NCBI GenBank assembly: GCA_030652255.1
Contig: JAUSAZ010000146.1
Location: 1 to 56,815 of the forward strand
Length of the DNA stretch: 56,815 bases
Source: Myxococcales bacterium
GTDB taxonomy: Bacteria; Myxococcota_A; Polyangia; Polyangiales; Ga0077539
Direction: 5' to 3'
The number at the start of each line of letters is the position of its first letter. Position 1 is the stretch's first letter. The position numbers and the translations under genes are program-made. The notes under the pieces were generated by a model. The model searched no databases and was not told the DNA's origin. It worked only from the letters and a program-made list of their open reading frames with translations. Positions 32,268-43,945 of this stretch are shown piece by piece.

Positions 32268-32847
32268 ACAGCCCGTCGGTCACGAGGTCGAGCATGGCGT
32301 CGACGAGCTCCGCCGGCTCGGACACCGCGCGCCGCAGGATGAGCTGATACAGCAGCTCCTTGATGATCCCGGTGAGGCAGAACGCGCGGATGCGCCGGTG
32401 CCCGGGGCGCACGAGCCCGGCCTCCTCGCCCTGCTCCAGCGAGCGCTCGAGCAGCTCGGCGATCTCCTCGTAGAAGGCCAGCAGCCGCTGGTCGAAGTCG
32501 GCGTCGAGGCCCACCGCCGCGGAGAAGAGCACCTTGGCCATGGCGGGCTCCTCGGTGAAGCGCTCGACCAGACGCAGCAGGTTGCTGCGGAGCTCGCTCA
32601 TCACCCGCGTCGGGTCGGAGTCGGGCACCGTCTCGATGGGCTCGATGGTCTCCGCCAGCTGCCGCACGAAGCCCGAGACCAGCTCCTCGAAGATGCCCCG
32701 CTTGTCCTCGAAGTACAGGTAGAAGGTGCCCCGCGCGACCTTCGCCCGCGCCACGATGTCCTCGATCTTGGCGTCGTGGTAGCCCTTCTCCGCGAAGACC
32801 TCCGCCGCGATGGTGAGAATCTGCGCCCGTCGTTGTTCTCGGTCCAT
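32209..32847 (-). CDS. TetR-family transcriptional regulator
   Basis: The 212-residue product starts at ATG 32847. The N-terminal helix-turn-helix is strong: ILTIAAEVFAEKGYH, IEDIVARAKVARGTFYLYF at about residues 10-46. The C-terminal part is a helical ligand domain like those of fatty-acid or stress regulators. The 3' end overlaps the TPR gene by 59 bp in convergent orientation. It is divergent from the DUF898 gene across 187 bp, a likely target, although no clear operator was found there. Confidence 0.92.
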   Translation of the reverse strand: MDREQRRAQILTIAAEVFAEKGYHDAKIEDIVARAKVARGTFYLYFEDKRGIFEELVSGFVRQLAETIEPIETVPDSDPTRVMSELRSNLLRLVERFTEEPAMAKVLFSAAVGLDADFDQRLLAFYEEIAELLERSLEQGEEAGLVRPGHRRIRAFCLTGIIKELLYQLILRRAVSEPAELVDAMLDLVTDGLFTDPARAAVRASSAPRATR

Positions 32848-33034
32848 CGTCGCCCTTCAGTGGGTGATCGGTACCACAGGTGGCGCGGCGCATCGGCCGC
32901 GTTCGCGGGCCTGACAGGAAACGTCCCACGCCCGGGGAGGGGCTTCCAAGCCCTGGCGTACCGTGGTGTATACGGGTCGCGTCCGTCGACCGATGGGCAC
33001 CGCTCGCGCACCAGAACACGGAGGGTTTGTCGGA

Positions 33035-33985
33035 ATGATGCAGATTCCAGGTACCAATGGGCATGGTCCGATGCACGCCGCGGGCTATCCCCCGGGCGGC
33101 GGTGGCGGCTTCGGCGCTCCCCCCGGCGGCGGGTACGGCGCCCCTCCGGGTGGCGGCTTCGGCGCTCCCCCCGGCGGCGGGTACGGCGCACCTCCGGGCG
33201 GCGGCGGCTTCGGTCCCCCTCCGGGCGGCGGCTTTCCCCCGGGCGGCGGGATGATGATGGGCGGCGGCCGGGTGAACTACACCGGCGGCGGCGGTCCCCT
33301 CTTCGCGGTCTACCTCATGGCGATCATGCTGCCGATGTTCGGCGTCTACATCGTGGGTGCCGGCTCGATCTTCGGGATCATGATGGCGACCCGCGACGCC
33401 ACCACCGGCCAGCCCTCCACGGCGGGCACGGCGCTGATGGTGCTGCTGGGCATCGCGTTCTACGCGGCCATCATCGGGGTCGCCATCGTCGGCGCCAACA
33501 AGCTCCTCAAGTACTACTGGGAGAACATGACGATCGAGGGCAAGCGCTGCACGTACCACGGTACGGCGGGCGGCCTCGTCAGCGCGATGCTCGTCCCGGC
33601 CCTGCTCACCGCCTGCACCATGGGCATCTACACGCCCTGGTACATGTGCAAGCTCAAGTCGTGGGTCTACTCGCAGGTCGACGTCAGCGGCGAGCGGCTG
33701 CAGTTCAACGGCGACGGCGGCGGGCTCCTGGGCATCTGGCTGCTCGGGTCCATCCTCTGCTCGATCACCTGCTTCATCTACTTCCCCTGGCACCACAACA
33801 ACCTGCTCGAGTACGAGTGGAACAACACCACCCTCTCGGGTCGCCCCTTCCGCTTCCAGAAGGACCCCGGCGGCTTCTTCGGCATGTGGCTGCTCAACAC
33901 CGTGCTGGTACTCTGCACCAGCGGCTTCTACACCCCGTGGGCGATGTCCAACGCCTGGGACTGGGAAGCCAAGCACATCGGCTGA
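33035..33985 (+). CDS. DUF898/YjgN-like membrane protein with Gly-Pro repeat N-terminus
   Basis: The 316-residue product begins with two ATGs (33035 and 33038) after a GGAGGG site. Residues 15-75 are GAPPGGGYG and GFGAPPGGG repeats, a flexible or phase-separating tail rarely seen on this family. The membrane part has about six to seven hydrophobic segments. It contains the DUF898 pattern twice: MGIYTPWYMCKLKSWVY and SGFYTPWAMSNAWDW, each after a helix and followed or preceded by an L-x-F-x-G strand (ERLQFNGDGG, GRPFRFQKDPGG). The function of DUF898 is unknown. It is divergent from tetR. Confidence 0.8.
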   Translation: MMQIPGTNGHGPMHAAGYPPGGGGGFGAPPGGGYGAPPGGGFGAPPGGGYGAPPGGGGFGPPPGGGFPPGGGMMMGGGRVNYTGGGGPLFAVYLMAIMLPMFGVYIVGAGSIFGIMMATRDATTGQPSTAGTALMVLLGIAFYAAIIGVAIVGANKLLKYYWENMTIEGKRCTYHGTAGGLVSAMLVPALLTACTMGIYTPWYMCKLKSWVYSQVDVSGERLQFNGDGGGLLGIWLLGSILCSITCFIYFPWHHNNLLEYEWNNTTLSGRPFRFQKDPGGFFGMWLLNTVLVLCTSGFYTPWAMSNAWDWEAKHIG

Positions 33986-34000
33986 TCGCCCCCTTACCCC

Positions 34001-34378
34001 GTGACGATGGCGCCCTGGCCGGTCATCCGCGAGCGCCTCGGCCCCATCGTCCCGCCCGCCCTCATCTGCGCCCTCCTCGCGCTCGTCCCCTTCTCCACCT
34101 GCATCGTGAAGATCGCCACCCACCGGCCCTGCCCCGCGTGCGGCATGACCCGCGCGTCGCTGCGCCTGCTCCACGGTGACCTCCTCGGCAGCGTCACGCT
34201 GCATCCCCTGGCGCTGCCGTCGGCGCTCGCGCTCGGCGCAGCCGTCGCCCTCGCCCTCGCCCTCCCGGCGCAGCACCCGCTCTGGGACCGCTTCGTGCGC
34301 GGGGTGCTGGGCGTCTTCGCCTTCGCGTTCCTGGCGGTGTGGGTCGTGCGCATGGCGGGCCTTCTCCCGATGGTGTGA
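34001..34378 (+). CDS. DUF2752 membrane protein
   Basis: The protein has about 125 residues (GTG 34001 or ATG 34007). The DUF2752 signature is clear: HRPCPACGMTRASLRLLHGD, then LHPLALPSAL, with three hydrophobic helices. The paired Cys residues may bind metal or form a disulfide. The stop overlaps the GTG start of the next gene (GTGA), which starts a three-gene unit with the hypothetical protein and a GT39-type glycosyltransferase. A cell-envelope role is suggested by these neighbours only. Confidence 0.8.
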   Translation: MTMAPWPVIRERLGPIVPPALICALLALVPFSTCIVKIATHRPCPACGMTRASLRLLHGDLLGSVTLHPLALPSALALGAAVALALALPAQHPLWDRFVRGVLGVFAFAFLAVWVVRMAGLLPMV

Positions 34379-35373
34379 CGGTTGTGCTCGCGACGGCGGA
34401 GGGACTAAGTTCCGCCGCCGCCGTGGAACAAAGCCCTCCCGCACACCCCCGCTGGCGCTTCGCGGCGCTGCTGGTCCCCCTGGTCGCCGTGGTCGAGCTC
34501 CTCTCCCAGGCGGTCATCCAAGCCCGCGTCCCGAAGGACTCCCACTGGCGCGCCGCCGCCGCGTACCTCCGCACGGCCCGCCGCCCTGGCGACCTCGTCA
34601 CCTCCGCCCCGCTCTGGACCGACCCCCTCGCGCGCCACTACTTCGCCGAGCTCATCCCGCTGGCCGACGCCGCGCGCCCCGACGCCACGCGCTACCGCCG
34701 CGCGCTCGTCGCCACCATCCGCGGCGGCGCGCACCCCGACCTCCGCGGCTGGCGCGAGACCGCCCACCGCGACTTCGGTCCCATCACCGTGCGCACGCTC
34801 GACAACCCCGCCCCCGCGACGGTGCGCTACGACCTCATCGAGCACCTGCACCCGCCCGACGCGGAGGCCTTCCGCGCGGCCGGCGACAACCCCATCCCCT
34901 GCGAGTGGCGCCCCGGGTCCTTCGTGCCGGGCGGCGGCCTCGGCCAGGGCGCGCTGCTCCCCGGCAGCCGCTTCCACTGCTCCCCCGAAGGCTGGAACTA
35001 CATCGGCGTCACCATCATCGAGGACATGGAGCACCGCGGCCGGCGCTGCATCTGGTCGCACCCCATCCAAGGCGGCGCGATGATCACCCGCTTCCGTGAT
35101 GTGCCCATGGGGACGGTGTTTCACGGCCACCACGGCATCGCCTACGAGGCCGAGCGCGGCGACGACCTCGGCAACCAGGGCGGCCCCGTCGAGCTGCGCG
35201 TGCTGGTCGACGGCGCCGAGGCGGGCCGCTCCATCCACCGCGACGGCGAAGGGTGGAAGGGCTTCGACATCGACACCCGCGCGTGGGCCAACACCACGCG
35301 GCAGCTCACCATCGAGGTGCGCGCCGAGGCGCCCGGGATGCGCCACTACTGCTACGAGGGAGACGTCCGATGA
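34375..35373 (+). CDS. Membrane-anchored hypothetical protein in the glycosyltransferase operon
   Basis: The 332-residue product is taken from GTG 34375, overlapping the DUF2752 stop by four bases; this gives a hydrophobic anchor (RFAALLVPLVAVVELLSQAV) at residues 24-43 after a short cytoplasmic start. The outside part has a WRAAAAYLRTARRPGDLVTS segment like the periplasmic tails of GT39/GT83 glycosyltransferases, and a beta-rich C-terminal part with VFHGHHGIAYEAER. The stop overlaps the glycosyltransferase ATG (ATGA). It likely works with the next protein on a lipid-linked sugar substrate; this is inference. Confidence 0.7.
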   Translation: MTVVLATAEGLSSAAAVEQSPPAHPRWRFAALLVPLVAVVELLSQAVIQARVPKDSHWRAAAAYLRTARRPGDLVTSAPLWTDPLARHYFAELIPLADAARPDATRYRRALVATIRGGAHPDLRGWRETAHRDFGPITVRTLDNPAPATVRYDLIEHLHPPDAEAFRAAGDNPIPCEWRPGSFVPGGGLGQGALLPGSRFHCSPEGWNYIGVTIIEDMEHRGRRCIWSHPIQGGAMITRFRDVPMGTVFHGHHGIAYEAERGDDLGNQGGPVELRVLVDGAEAGRSIHRDGEGWKGFDIDTRAWANTTRQLTIEVRAEAPGMRHYCYEGDVR

Positions 35374-37091
35374 CGCGGCTCCAACGGCTCGCCACGGCGC
35401 TGAAGCCCCACGCCATCGGCGCCGCGCTCGCGCTGATCTACCTCGTGGTGCTGGTGCGCACCGCGCCGACGCTGGGCTACGCCCGCGACGAGGGCTTCTA
35501 CTTCCACGCCTCGACGGACTACGCGCGCTGGTTCGACCTGCTGCTGCACGACCGGCGCGCGGCGCTCACCCGCGGGGCCATCGACGCGGCGTGGGCGACC
35601 AACCACGAGCACCCCGCGCTGATGAAGTCCCTCTTCGGGCTCTCGTGGCTCTTCCTCCACGAGAAGTGGCGCTGGATCTCCTCCGAGGGCCTGAGCTTCC
35701 GCCTCCCCGGGATGATCATGGGGGCGCTCGGGCTCTGGGTGACCTTCCTCTTCGGGCACCGCGCGCACTCCACCCGCGTCGGGCTCGTGGCGGCGGTGTC
35801 GCTCGCCTTCATGCCGCGCATCTTCTACCACGCGCACCTCGACTGCTTCGACGTGCCCGTCATGACCATGTGGGTCGTGGTGCTGTACGCCTACTGGCGC
35901 TCCCTCGGCGGGGGCCTCGGCTGGGCCATCGCCACGGGCGTCGCCTGGGGCCTCGCGCTCGAGACCAAGCACAACGCGTGGTTCGTCCCCTTCCTGGTGG
36001 TGACCCACTTCGTGCTCACCCGCGCGGGCGACCTGCGCCGCGACACCGCGCGCGGCAACCTCCCGCTGCCGCTCGCCCTGGTCTCGATGGCCGTGCTCGG
36101 CCCGATCATCTTCGTCGCCCTCTGGCCGTGGATGTGGTTCGACACCCTCTCCACGCCCGGCCACGCGCCCGGGCGCTTCCAGGAGTACGCGGGGTTCCAC
36201 CTCAACCACGCGTACTACAACATGGAATGGATGGGATATAACTGGTTCCATCCCCCGTTCCCGCGCTTGTATTCGTGGGGGATGGTGCTGTTCACCGTCC
36301 CGGGCATCACCCTCCTGCTCTTAGTCATCGGGCTCGCGCTGATGCTCCCCACCATGGTGCGCGAGTCCACCGGGGTGCTGGGCTGGCTCCCGATCAAGCG
36401 CCTGCGCGCCTGGGCCGACGCCTACAAGAGCGACGACCCGCGCGGCACCTGGATGCTGGTCTTCCTGGGCTTCATGGTGCCAATGGCCCCGTGGCTCTCC
36501 CGCAACACCCCCATCTTCGGCGGAACCAAGCACTGGTTCCCCGCGTACCCCTTCCTGGCGCTGCTCGCGGGCGTCGGCTTCGCCCGCGTCGCCGCCCTCC
36601 TCGAAGAACTCCTCCGCGACCGCGTGCGCCGCGCCGGCGTGGTCACCGCGGCGCTGGGCGTCCTCGTGGTGCTGCCCCCCATCTGGCAGAGCGCCCACTC
36701 GCACCCCTTCGGGCTGAGCAACTACACCCCCATCGCGGGCGGCGCGCCGGGCGCGGCCGACATGGGGCTCAACCGCCAGTTCTGGGGCTTCACCACCGGC
36801 TCGCTCGCGCCGTGGTTCAACGAGCACGCGCCGCCCAACGCGGGCGTCTACATCCACGACACCACCTTCGAGGCGTGGAACATGCTCCAGCGCGACGGCC
36901 GGCTCCGGCAGGACCTGCGCCCCGTGTGGCAGGTCGGTGAGGGCGAGTTCGCCATCGTGCACCACGAGCTGCACATGAACGAGGTCGACTACCAGATCTG
37001 GACGGCCTACCAGTCGCCCGCCACGGCCCACGTGCTCACCTACGACGGCGTGCCCATCGTGTCGGTGTACCGCAACCCGCGCGGGCGCTGA
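35370..37091 (+). CDS. GT39/PMT-like membrane glycosyltransferase
   Basis: The 573-residue polytopic protein has about 10 hydrophobic segments. The first periplasmic loop has the catalytic-type acidic motif GYARDEGFYFHAS near residues 32-44, and later HEHPALMKSLFG. These are features of the GT-C fold PMT/ArnT family, which transfers sugars from polyprenyl-phosphate donors to proteins or lipids. A large periplasmic C-terminal part contains YIHDTTFEAWNML. The acceptor cannot be told. It starts at ATG 35370, which overlaps the stop of the hypothetical gene. Confidence 0.85.
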   Translation: MTRLQRLATALKPHAIGAALALIYLVVLVRTAPTLGYARDEGFYFHASTDYARWFDLLLHDRRAALTRGAIDAAWATNHEHPALMKSLFGLSWLFLHEKWRWISSEGLSFRLPGMIMGALGLWVTFLFGHRAHSTRVGLVAAVSLAFMPRIFYHAHLDCFDVPVMTMWVVVLYAYWRSLGGGLGWAIATGVAWGLALETKHNAWFVPFLVVTHFVLTRAGDLRRDTARGNLPLPLALVSMAVLGPIIFVALWPWMWFDTLSTPGHAPGRFQEYAGFHLNHAYYNMEWMGYNWFHPPFPRLYSWGMVLFTVPGITLLLLVIGLALMLPTMVRESTGVLGWLPIKRLRAWADAYKSDDPRGTWMLVFLGFMVPMAPWLSRNTPIFGGTKHWFPAYPFLALLAGVGFARVAALLEELLRDRVRRAGVVTAALGVLVVLPPIWQSAHSHPFGLSNYTPIAGGAPGAADMGLNRQFWGFTTGSLAPWFNEHAPPNAGVYIHDTTFEAWNMLQRDGRLRQDLRPVWQVGEGEFAIVHHELHMNEVDYQIWTAYQSPATAHVLTYDGVPIVSVYRNPRGR

Positions 37092-37117
37092 GCCGCTGTG
37101 AGATACTGCGCGCGCCA

Positions 37118-38887
<1,770 letters not shown>

Positions 38888-39085
38888 GCCGGGTCGCGCT
38901 CATGGCCCCCCCGTGACAGCCCGGGGGCGGTCCGGTAGGTTCCGCGCGCTCGCATGGTCAGGTTTCTAACGCGTGACCTGCCACCGCTGCGAAGGGCCTG
39001 CATTCCAGCACGCTCGTGTGTGGCATCGGGCTTGCTGTCTTGTAGTGGTTCAATTCTCTCGGTTCACGATGGGAGGTTCGAGACG

Positions 39086-42000
39086 ATGTCTGATGAACAG
39101 GAAAATCCGGGCGCACGCAGGGGGATGACCTCTGCACGCCGATTCTGGCGGGGCAGGGCGCTCGGCGCGCTCATGCTCGGCGGTCTCGCGGTCGGCAACG
39201 TCGACTGCGCCCAGGAGCGGGATGCGATCGATCGCACCCGGCCGGCGAGGGTCAGCAAGACCTTCTTCGTCGGGCAGAACCTCCAGGACGCTCGGGATAA
39301 TCCCGAGTTCTACGTGAACAACTTCGTCGTCGACGCGCCGGCCTCGCAGTCCCTGCTGCCGGTCGCCACCTACGACGACGTCGACCGCATCCGGTGGGAG
39401 ATCCAGGAGGACGTGCTCCTCGCCCGCAAGGCGTACGAGTACGTGACCGGCTCCGACGGCCGCGGCGTCCGCGGTCCGACGGAGACCGGCATCATCGTGG
39501 CGGCCTACCGCATCGAGAGCCACTTCGACGTGCGGCGCGCCTACAACCCCTCCACCGGCGAAGAGCTCAACGTCGTCGAGGAGAACATGGTCGATCGGCC
39601 CTGGTTCGAGCGCGAGTTCATGCGCGTCGACTGGTCGAACAACATGGTCGACAACCCCGACTGGTCGGGCCTCTTCTACGGCGCCCTCTTCGGCGGCCTG
39701 TCGTTCCAGCCCGTGCGCTACTACGAGCAGAACCCGGCGTCGCCCCACGCGCCGAACTTCTGCGAGATGGAGCCCGGCATGGTGCGCGACACCACCACGG
39801 GCGCCTGCGTGCGCAGCCCCAACGTGCGCAATCACAACGGCGGGTACTTCGACGTCACCTCGAAGTGGCTGGTGAACCCCGAGTCGAGCAACCTCTTCGG
39901 CGGCTCGCTCCCCACCTGCCTCATCATCAACTTCTTCACCGGCAGCGAGGTCTATGACTGCAACCCGCAGGAGGCGACCATCCGCACCTCCTTCCGGCGC
40001 GTCGAAGACCGCGACTTCCAGCCCCTCGAGCTGACCCGCCAGCCCTACGACCTCGTCGGCGGCCCGCGCGCGACCCGCAACGGCTTCGACCAGAACTACG
40101 GCGCCACGGACCGTAACTTCCACCGCTACCAGATGATCCACAACATCTGGATGCGCTCGCACCTCGACCCGCAGTACACCTGCTCGGGCATCGACGCGAA
40201 CGGGGACAACATCCCCGACGGCAACCTCGACGCCAACTCCAACGGCACCGCCGACGCCTGCGAGGCGGCCAACCGCCCGGGCTCGCAGTGCGACCCGGTG
40301 ATGGGCCGCTGCACCATCCCCTACCGCGAGCGCGAGATCCGCCCGATCGCGTACTACACGAACCCCGAGATGCCCCCGGAGTTCCAGGACCACGTCGAGA
40401 TCGAAGGCGCTGACGGCACCCTGACGTACCGCCTGCCCACCGCCGAGGAGGCCACCAACCGTCGCGCCTCGGGCGAGCGCACCTCCTTCGTCACCGGCGC
40501 CACCGAGGAGATCATCAACTCCTGGGACATCGCCATCCGCCGCGCGGTCGCCAACGCCCGCGAGGTCGAGTGTCGCAAGCTCGGTCCGAGCGCCCCCGGC
40601 GGCGTCGGCGGCGACCGCGACACCTGCCACAACCGCTTCTTCGAGAGCGAGCTGGTGCCGCAGCACCTCGGCGCCTTCCTCGGCGAGAACCCCAAGGTCG
40701 GCACCGGCCCGACCGCGGTCGCCCGCGGCGTGGTGCTCTGCCACAACCCCGTGCGCGCGGATGACAGCACCGCCTGCCGCGAGCCCGGCTACGCCGTGCG
40801 CCTCGGCGACGTTCGCTACAACCACGTGAGCTACTGGCCCGGCAACTCCCGCGCGCCCTTCGGCGGCATCGCCCACTGGGGCTACGACCCGCTCACCGGC
40901 GAGGTCGTCTCCAACGGCGGCTTCAACATGGGCCGCTCGGTCGAGGCCGCCGCTGGTCAGCAGCGCGACTACGTCCGGCTGATCATGCACTACCTCGACC
41001 CCGAGCTCGATGACCTCACCGTCGAGGCGTACACGAGCAACGCGGCGTCGCAGAACCTCGCGCGGTACATCCGCAACCCGGCGGCGACCACCGTCGGCAG
41101 CGGCAGCAACCGCACGGACGTCAACCTCATCAACGAGCGCGGGACCAGCCCCGACGCCAACCACGCGGCCGCGGCCCTCAACGTCAACGACGTGCGCAAC
41201 TCGGACTTCGAGGCGGCTGCCATCCGGCAGTTCACCCAGCAGCTCGACACCGCGCCCGTGAACAACGGCGTGTCGCAGACCGCGGTGGCGTTCCAGCAGC
41301 AGGCCCGCCTGCTGCGCGGCACCCGCTACGAGACCGACATGATCGACCAGCAGTGGCTCCGCGCCGCGGGCGTCGACCCGCAGGCGGCCCTCAGCTCGCT
41401 GGACGACAACGCCCTCAACCAGGCCTCGCCCCTGCGGCGCATGGACCCGGAGTGGGCGACGGACATGCGCAACCGCATCATGGAGCGCCTGGAGAACCGC
41501 GGCTTCTGCTTCCAGGACGCCGGCGCCCCGCCGCTCGTCGGCTCGACCGACATGCAGGGCGTCGCCCGCTGGTTCGCGCAGCGCTACCGCAACCTCACCA
41601 AGGAAGCCCGCGCCACCCGCATCCTGCAGGACCTCCGCATCGACGCCTACAAGGGCATCGCGCTGCACGAGGTCGGGCACAGCATCGGGCTCTACCACCT
41701 GCCCGTGTCGAGCTACGACTCGATGAACTACAACCCGCAGTACTGGCAGCTGCGCACGCGCAACGGCACCGCCAGCGTCAGCTGCCGCGCCGAGACGTGC
41801 AACCAGCAGTCGTGCCCGGTGATCCGCACCAACGACAACAACCCGGCGACGGACGCCGACCGGAACAACGACAACTGCATGGGCCCCCGCTACATCGATC
41901 CGGAGACGGACGAGGAGCTGGGCGTGCGTGAGCTCGCGGCGGGCAACCACCACGCGGGCATCAACTACTTCGGCAACACCTCGACCATGGAGTACCAGTG

Positions 42001-43945
42001 GGAGCGCTTCGGCGAGACCGTGGGCCTCGGGTCGTACGACATCTACGCCATGGGCGTGATGTACGGCCGCGTCGTCGAGACCATGGAGTCCGACACCGCC
42101 CGCGGCGGCCAGGACGCCGCCTCGCAGCGCCGCTTCGCCTGGAACCTCGGGTCGCAGCTCTCGGAGAAGTACCTCGCGAACTTCACCGACCGCGCGTTCT
42201 CCGCCCCGGGCTCGACGCCGCCGGAGCCCAACGACGCGCCGCTCGCGCTGGCGCACTACACCGAGATGGCCCGGCAGCTGCGGGTGTTCAACCCGTCGCA
42301 GTGCCGCGACGCCACCGAGGCGGAGAAGGCCCAGTACCGCTGGCGCCTCGTCGACGGCAAGATCTGCAGCTTCTCGCCGCGTGACCATGCCGCGCTCGCG
42401 GACATGGAGACGTCGCAGACCTACGACTCCAACGACCCCGAGCCCGAGGCCGGCAACACCGACCGGGCCGCGCCCTCGTGGCGTGTCCGCGCCGGTACGC
42501 CGGACAGCGGCCGGGTGATCCCGCAGGAGGGCGGCTCGCTCCGCTGGCGCTACCGCGTGTCCTGGGACCGCGGCGTGGGCTACCCCCACATCCAGTTCTT
42601 CGACCAGGGCGCGGACATCTACGAGGTCTCCCGCTCCATCACCCGGAAGTACGACCTCACGTACCCGGCGATGTACTTCCGCCGCGGCAACCGCGAGTGG
42701 GCCTCCTGGAACGTCTCCTCGGCGGTCTCGTCGCGGATGTTCCGCCTGGTGCGCGGCTTCCACTGGAACGTCGCCCGCGACTACGCCTTCTACCGGGGCG
42801 CCCTCAACGACGCGAGCTTCGCGGTCTACTCCCGCAGCGACGACGCCCTCGGGCCGACGCTCGGCGCCCAGACCGAGATGTTCGACTTCTTCGCCCGCGT
42901 GATGCTCATGCCCGAGCCGGGCACCTTCACGCCCTCCACCGAGGCCTCGGCCGCGGACGAGGATCGCAGCACGCCGGAGCTTCGCGCCGCGAACACCACC
43001 ATCTTCGACGCCGAGGACGGGGCCGCCGCGCCGCGCTTCAGCATCGGCATCGTCGACGGCCGCTACATCGCGGACGACTTCGACAACGGCCAGGGCGGCT
43101 CGCTGGATTACCAGTCGTACGCCAACCGCGAGGGGGCTTCGATGGAGAAGAACTTCGCGGCGATCATGCTCACGGACACGCGCCCGACCTTCTCGAGCGT
43201 GACCCGCAACCTCTACCTCGACGGCCGTGAGTTCCAGGTGAACTTCGCGACCGACATCCCGAACGCGCTCGATCGCCTCCTCGGCGGCATCCTCTCCGAG
43301 GACTGGGCCACCGTGGCGATGCACGCCCCCGCGCCCCGCTCCGTGGGCGAGGAGGTCACCCCGGAGATGCTCCAGCTGTACCGCGACACCCTCCCGGCCC
43401 GCCCGGCGGGCTCGTCGCTGCTGTTCCCGAACATCGGGTACCGCCAGCAGCTCCCGACCATCATCTACTCGATGCTGTTCTCGTCGCTCAACACCGACCT
43501 CACCCTCATCAACAAGATGAGGATCTTCACCGAGGGCGGCGCCGAGGCGGTGGACATCCCCGAGAACGAGCGCGTGCGCTTCTTCAACCCCGACACCGGG
43601 ATCATCTACACCGCGCGTCGCTACGGCGCCGACCCGGGCCTCACGGCCCTCGCCGGCGGCGGACGCACGGTCGACCGCGGCATCGCGTCGCGCATGATCG
43701 AGCACGCCAACGCCCTGCTCGCGGACACCTTCCTCGTGGAGCGTGACCCCGCCAACATGGGCCGCCCGGTGCTCGACGCCGACGGCCGCCCGCGGCTCAT
43801 CCGTAGCGCCTCGGGCGCCCTCCAGCCGGCGAGCACCTCGCCGCAGCGCCAGGCCCGCCGCCTCGCGACGTTCCGGAACTACATCGGCCTCATCGATGCC
43901 ACCCGGAACATCTCGCGCATCCTCGGCTACGGCATGATCCGCTGA
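39086..43945 (+). CDS. Large zinc metalloprotease lipoprotein
   Basis: The 1619-residue product starts at ATG 39086, with GGGAGG about 11 nt upstream, after an intergenic region of 198 bp. The signal region ends AVGNVDC, a weak lipobox. The metzincin-type site is at residues 861-871: HEVGHSIGLYH (three His and the catalytic Glu), followed by the Met-turn-like YDSMNY. Long Asn/Asp-rich beta regions surround it, and an EF-hand-like DANGDNIPDGNLDANSNG segment near residues 371-388 should bind calcium. Very large metalloproteases of this type occur in Myxococcota and are probably used outside the cell on prey or matrix proteins. No adjacent secretion genes are seen. Confidence 0.85.
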   Translation: MSDEQENPGARRGMTSARRFWRGRALGALMLGGLAVGNVDCAQERDAIDRTRPARVSKTFFVGQNLQDARDNPEFYVNNFVVDAPASQSLLPVATYDDVDRIRWEIQEDVLLARKAYEYVTGSDGRGVRGPTETGIIVAAYRIESHFDVRRAYNPSTGEELNVVEENMVDRPWFEREFMRVDWSNNMVDNPDWSGLFYGALFGGLSFQPVRYYEQNPASPHAPNFCEMEPGMVRDTTTGACVRSPNVRNHNGGYFDVTSKWLVNPESSNLFGGSLPTCLIINFFTGSEVYDCNPQEATIRTSFRRVEDRDFQPLELTRQPYDLVGGPRATRNGFDQNYGATDRNFHRYQMIHNIWMRSHLDPQYTCSGIDANGDNIPDGNLDANSNGTADACEAANRPGSQCDPVMGRCTIPYREREIRPIAYYTNPEMPPEFQDHVEIEGADGTLTYRLPTAEEATNRRASGERTSFVTGATEEIINSWDIAIRRAVANAREVECRKLGPSAPGGVGGDRDTCHNRFFESELVPQHLGAFLGENPKVGTGPTAVARGVVLCHNPVRADDSTACREPGYAVRLGDVRYNHVSYWPGNSRAPFGGIAHWGYDPLTGEVVSNGGFNMGRSVEAAAGQQRDYVRLIMHYLDPELDDLTVEAYTSNAASQNLARYIRNPAATTVGSGSNRTDVNLINERGTSPDANHAAAALNVNDVRNSDFEAAAIRQFTQQLDTAPVNNGVSQTAVAFQQQARLLRGTRYETDMIDQQWLRAAGVDPQAALSSLDDNALNQASPLRRMDPEWATDMRNRIMERLENRGFCFQDAGAPPLVGSTDMQGVARWFAQRYRNLTKEARATRILQDLRIDAYKGIALHEVGHSIGLYHLPVSSYDSMNYNPQYWQLRTRNGTASVSCRAETCNQQSCPVIRTNDNNPATDADRNNDNCMGPRYIDPETDEELGVRELAAGNHHAGINYFGNTSTMEYQWERFGETVGLGSYDIYAMGVMYGRVVETMESDTARGGQDAASQRRFAWNLGSQLSEKYLANFTDRAFSAPGSTPPEPNDAPLALAHYTEMARQLRVFNPSQCRDATEAEKAQYRWRLVDGKICSFSPRDHAALADMETSQTYDSNDPEPEAGNTDRAAPSWRVRAGTPDSGRVIPQEGGSLRWRYRVSWDRGVGYPHIQFFDQGADIYEVSRSITRKYDLTYPAMYFRRGNREWASWNVSSAVSSRMFRLVRGFHWNVARDYAFYRGALNDASFAVYSRSDDALGPTLGAQTEMFDFFARVMLMPEPGTFTPSTEASAADEDRSTPELRAANTTIFDAEDGAAAPRFSIGIVDGRYIADDFDNGQGGSLDYQSYANREGASMEKNFAAIMLTDTRPTFSSVTRNLYLDGREFQVNFATDIPNALDRLLGGILSEDWATVAMHAPAPRSVGEEVTPEMLQLYRDTLPARPAGSSLLFPNIGYRQQLPTIIYSMLFSSLNTDLTLINKMRIFTEGGAEAVDIPENERVRFFNPDTGIIYTARRYGADPGLTALAGGGRTVDRGIASRMIEHANALLADTFLVERDPANMGRPVLDADGRPRLIRSASGALQPASTSPQRQARRLATFRNYIGLIDATRNISRILGYGMIR

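Noticed and set aside
38888..39085. tRNA-like GGTTCAATTC sequence upstream of the metalloprotease
   Set aside because: No cloverleaf arms could be drawn around it; treated as 5' untranslated sequence.
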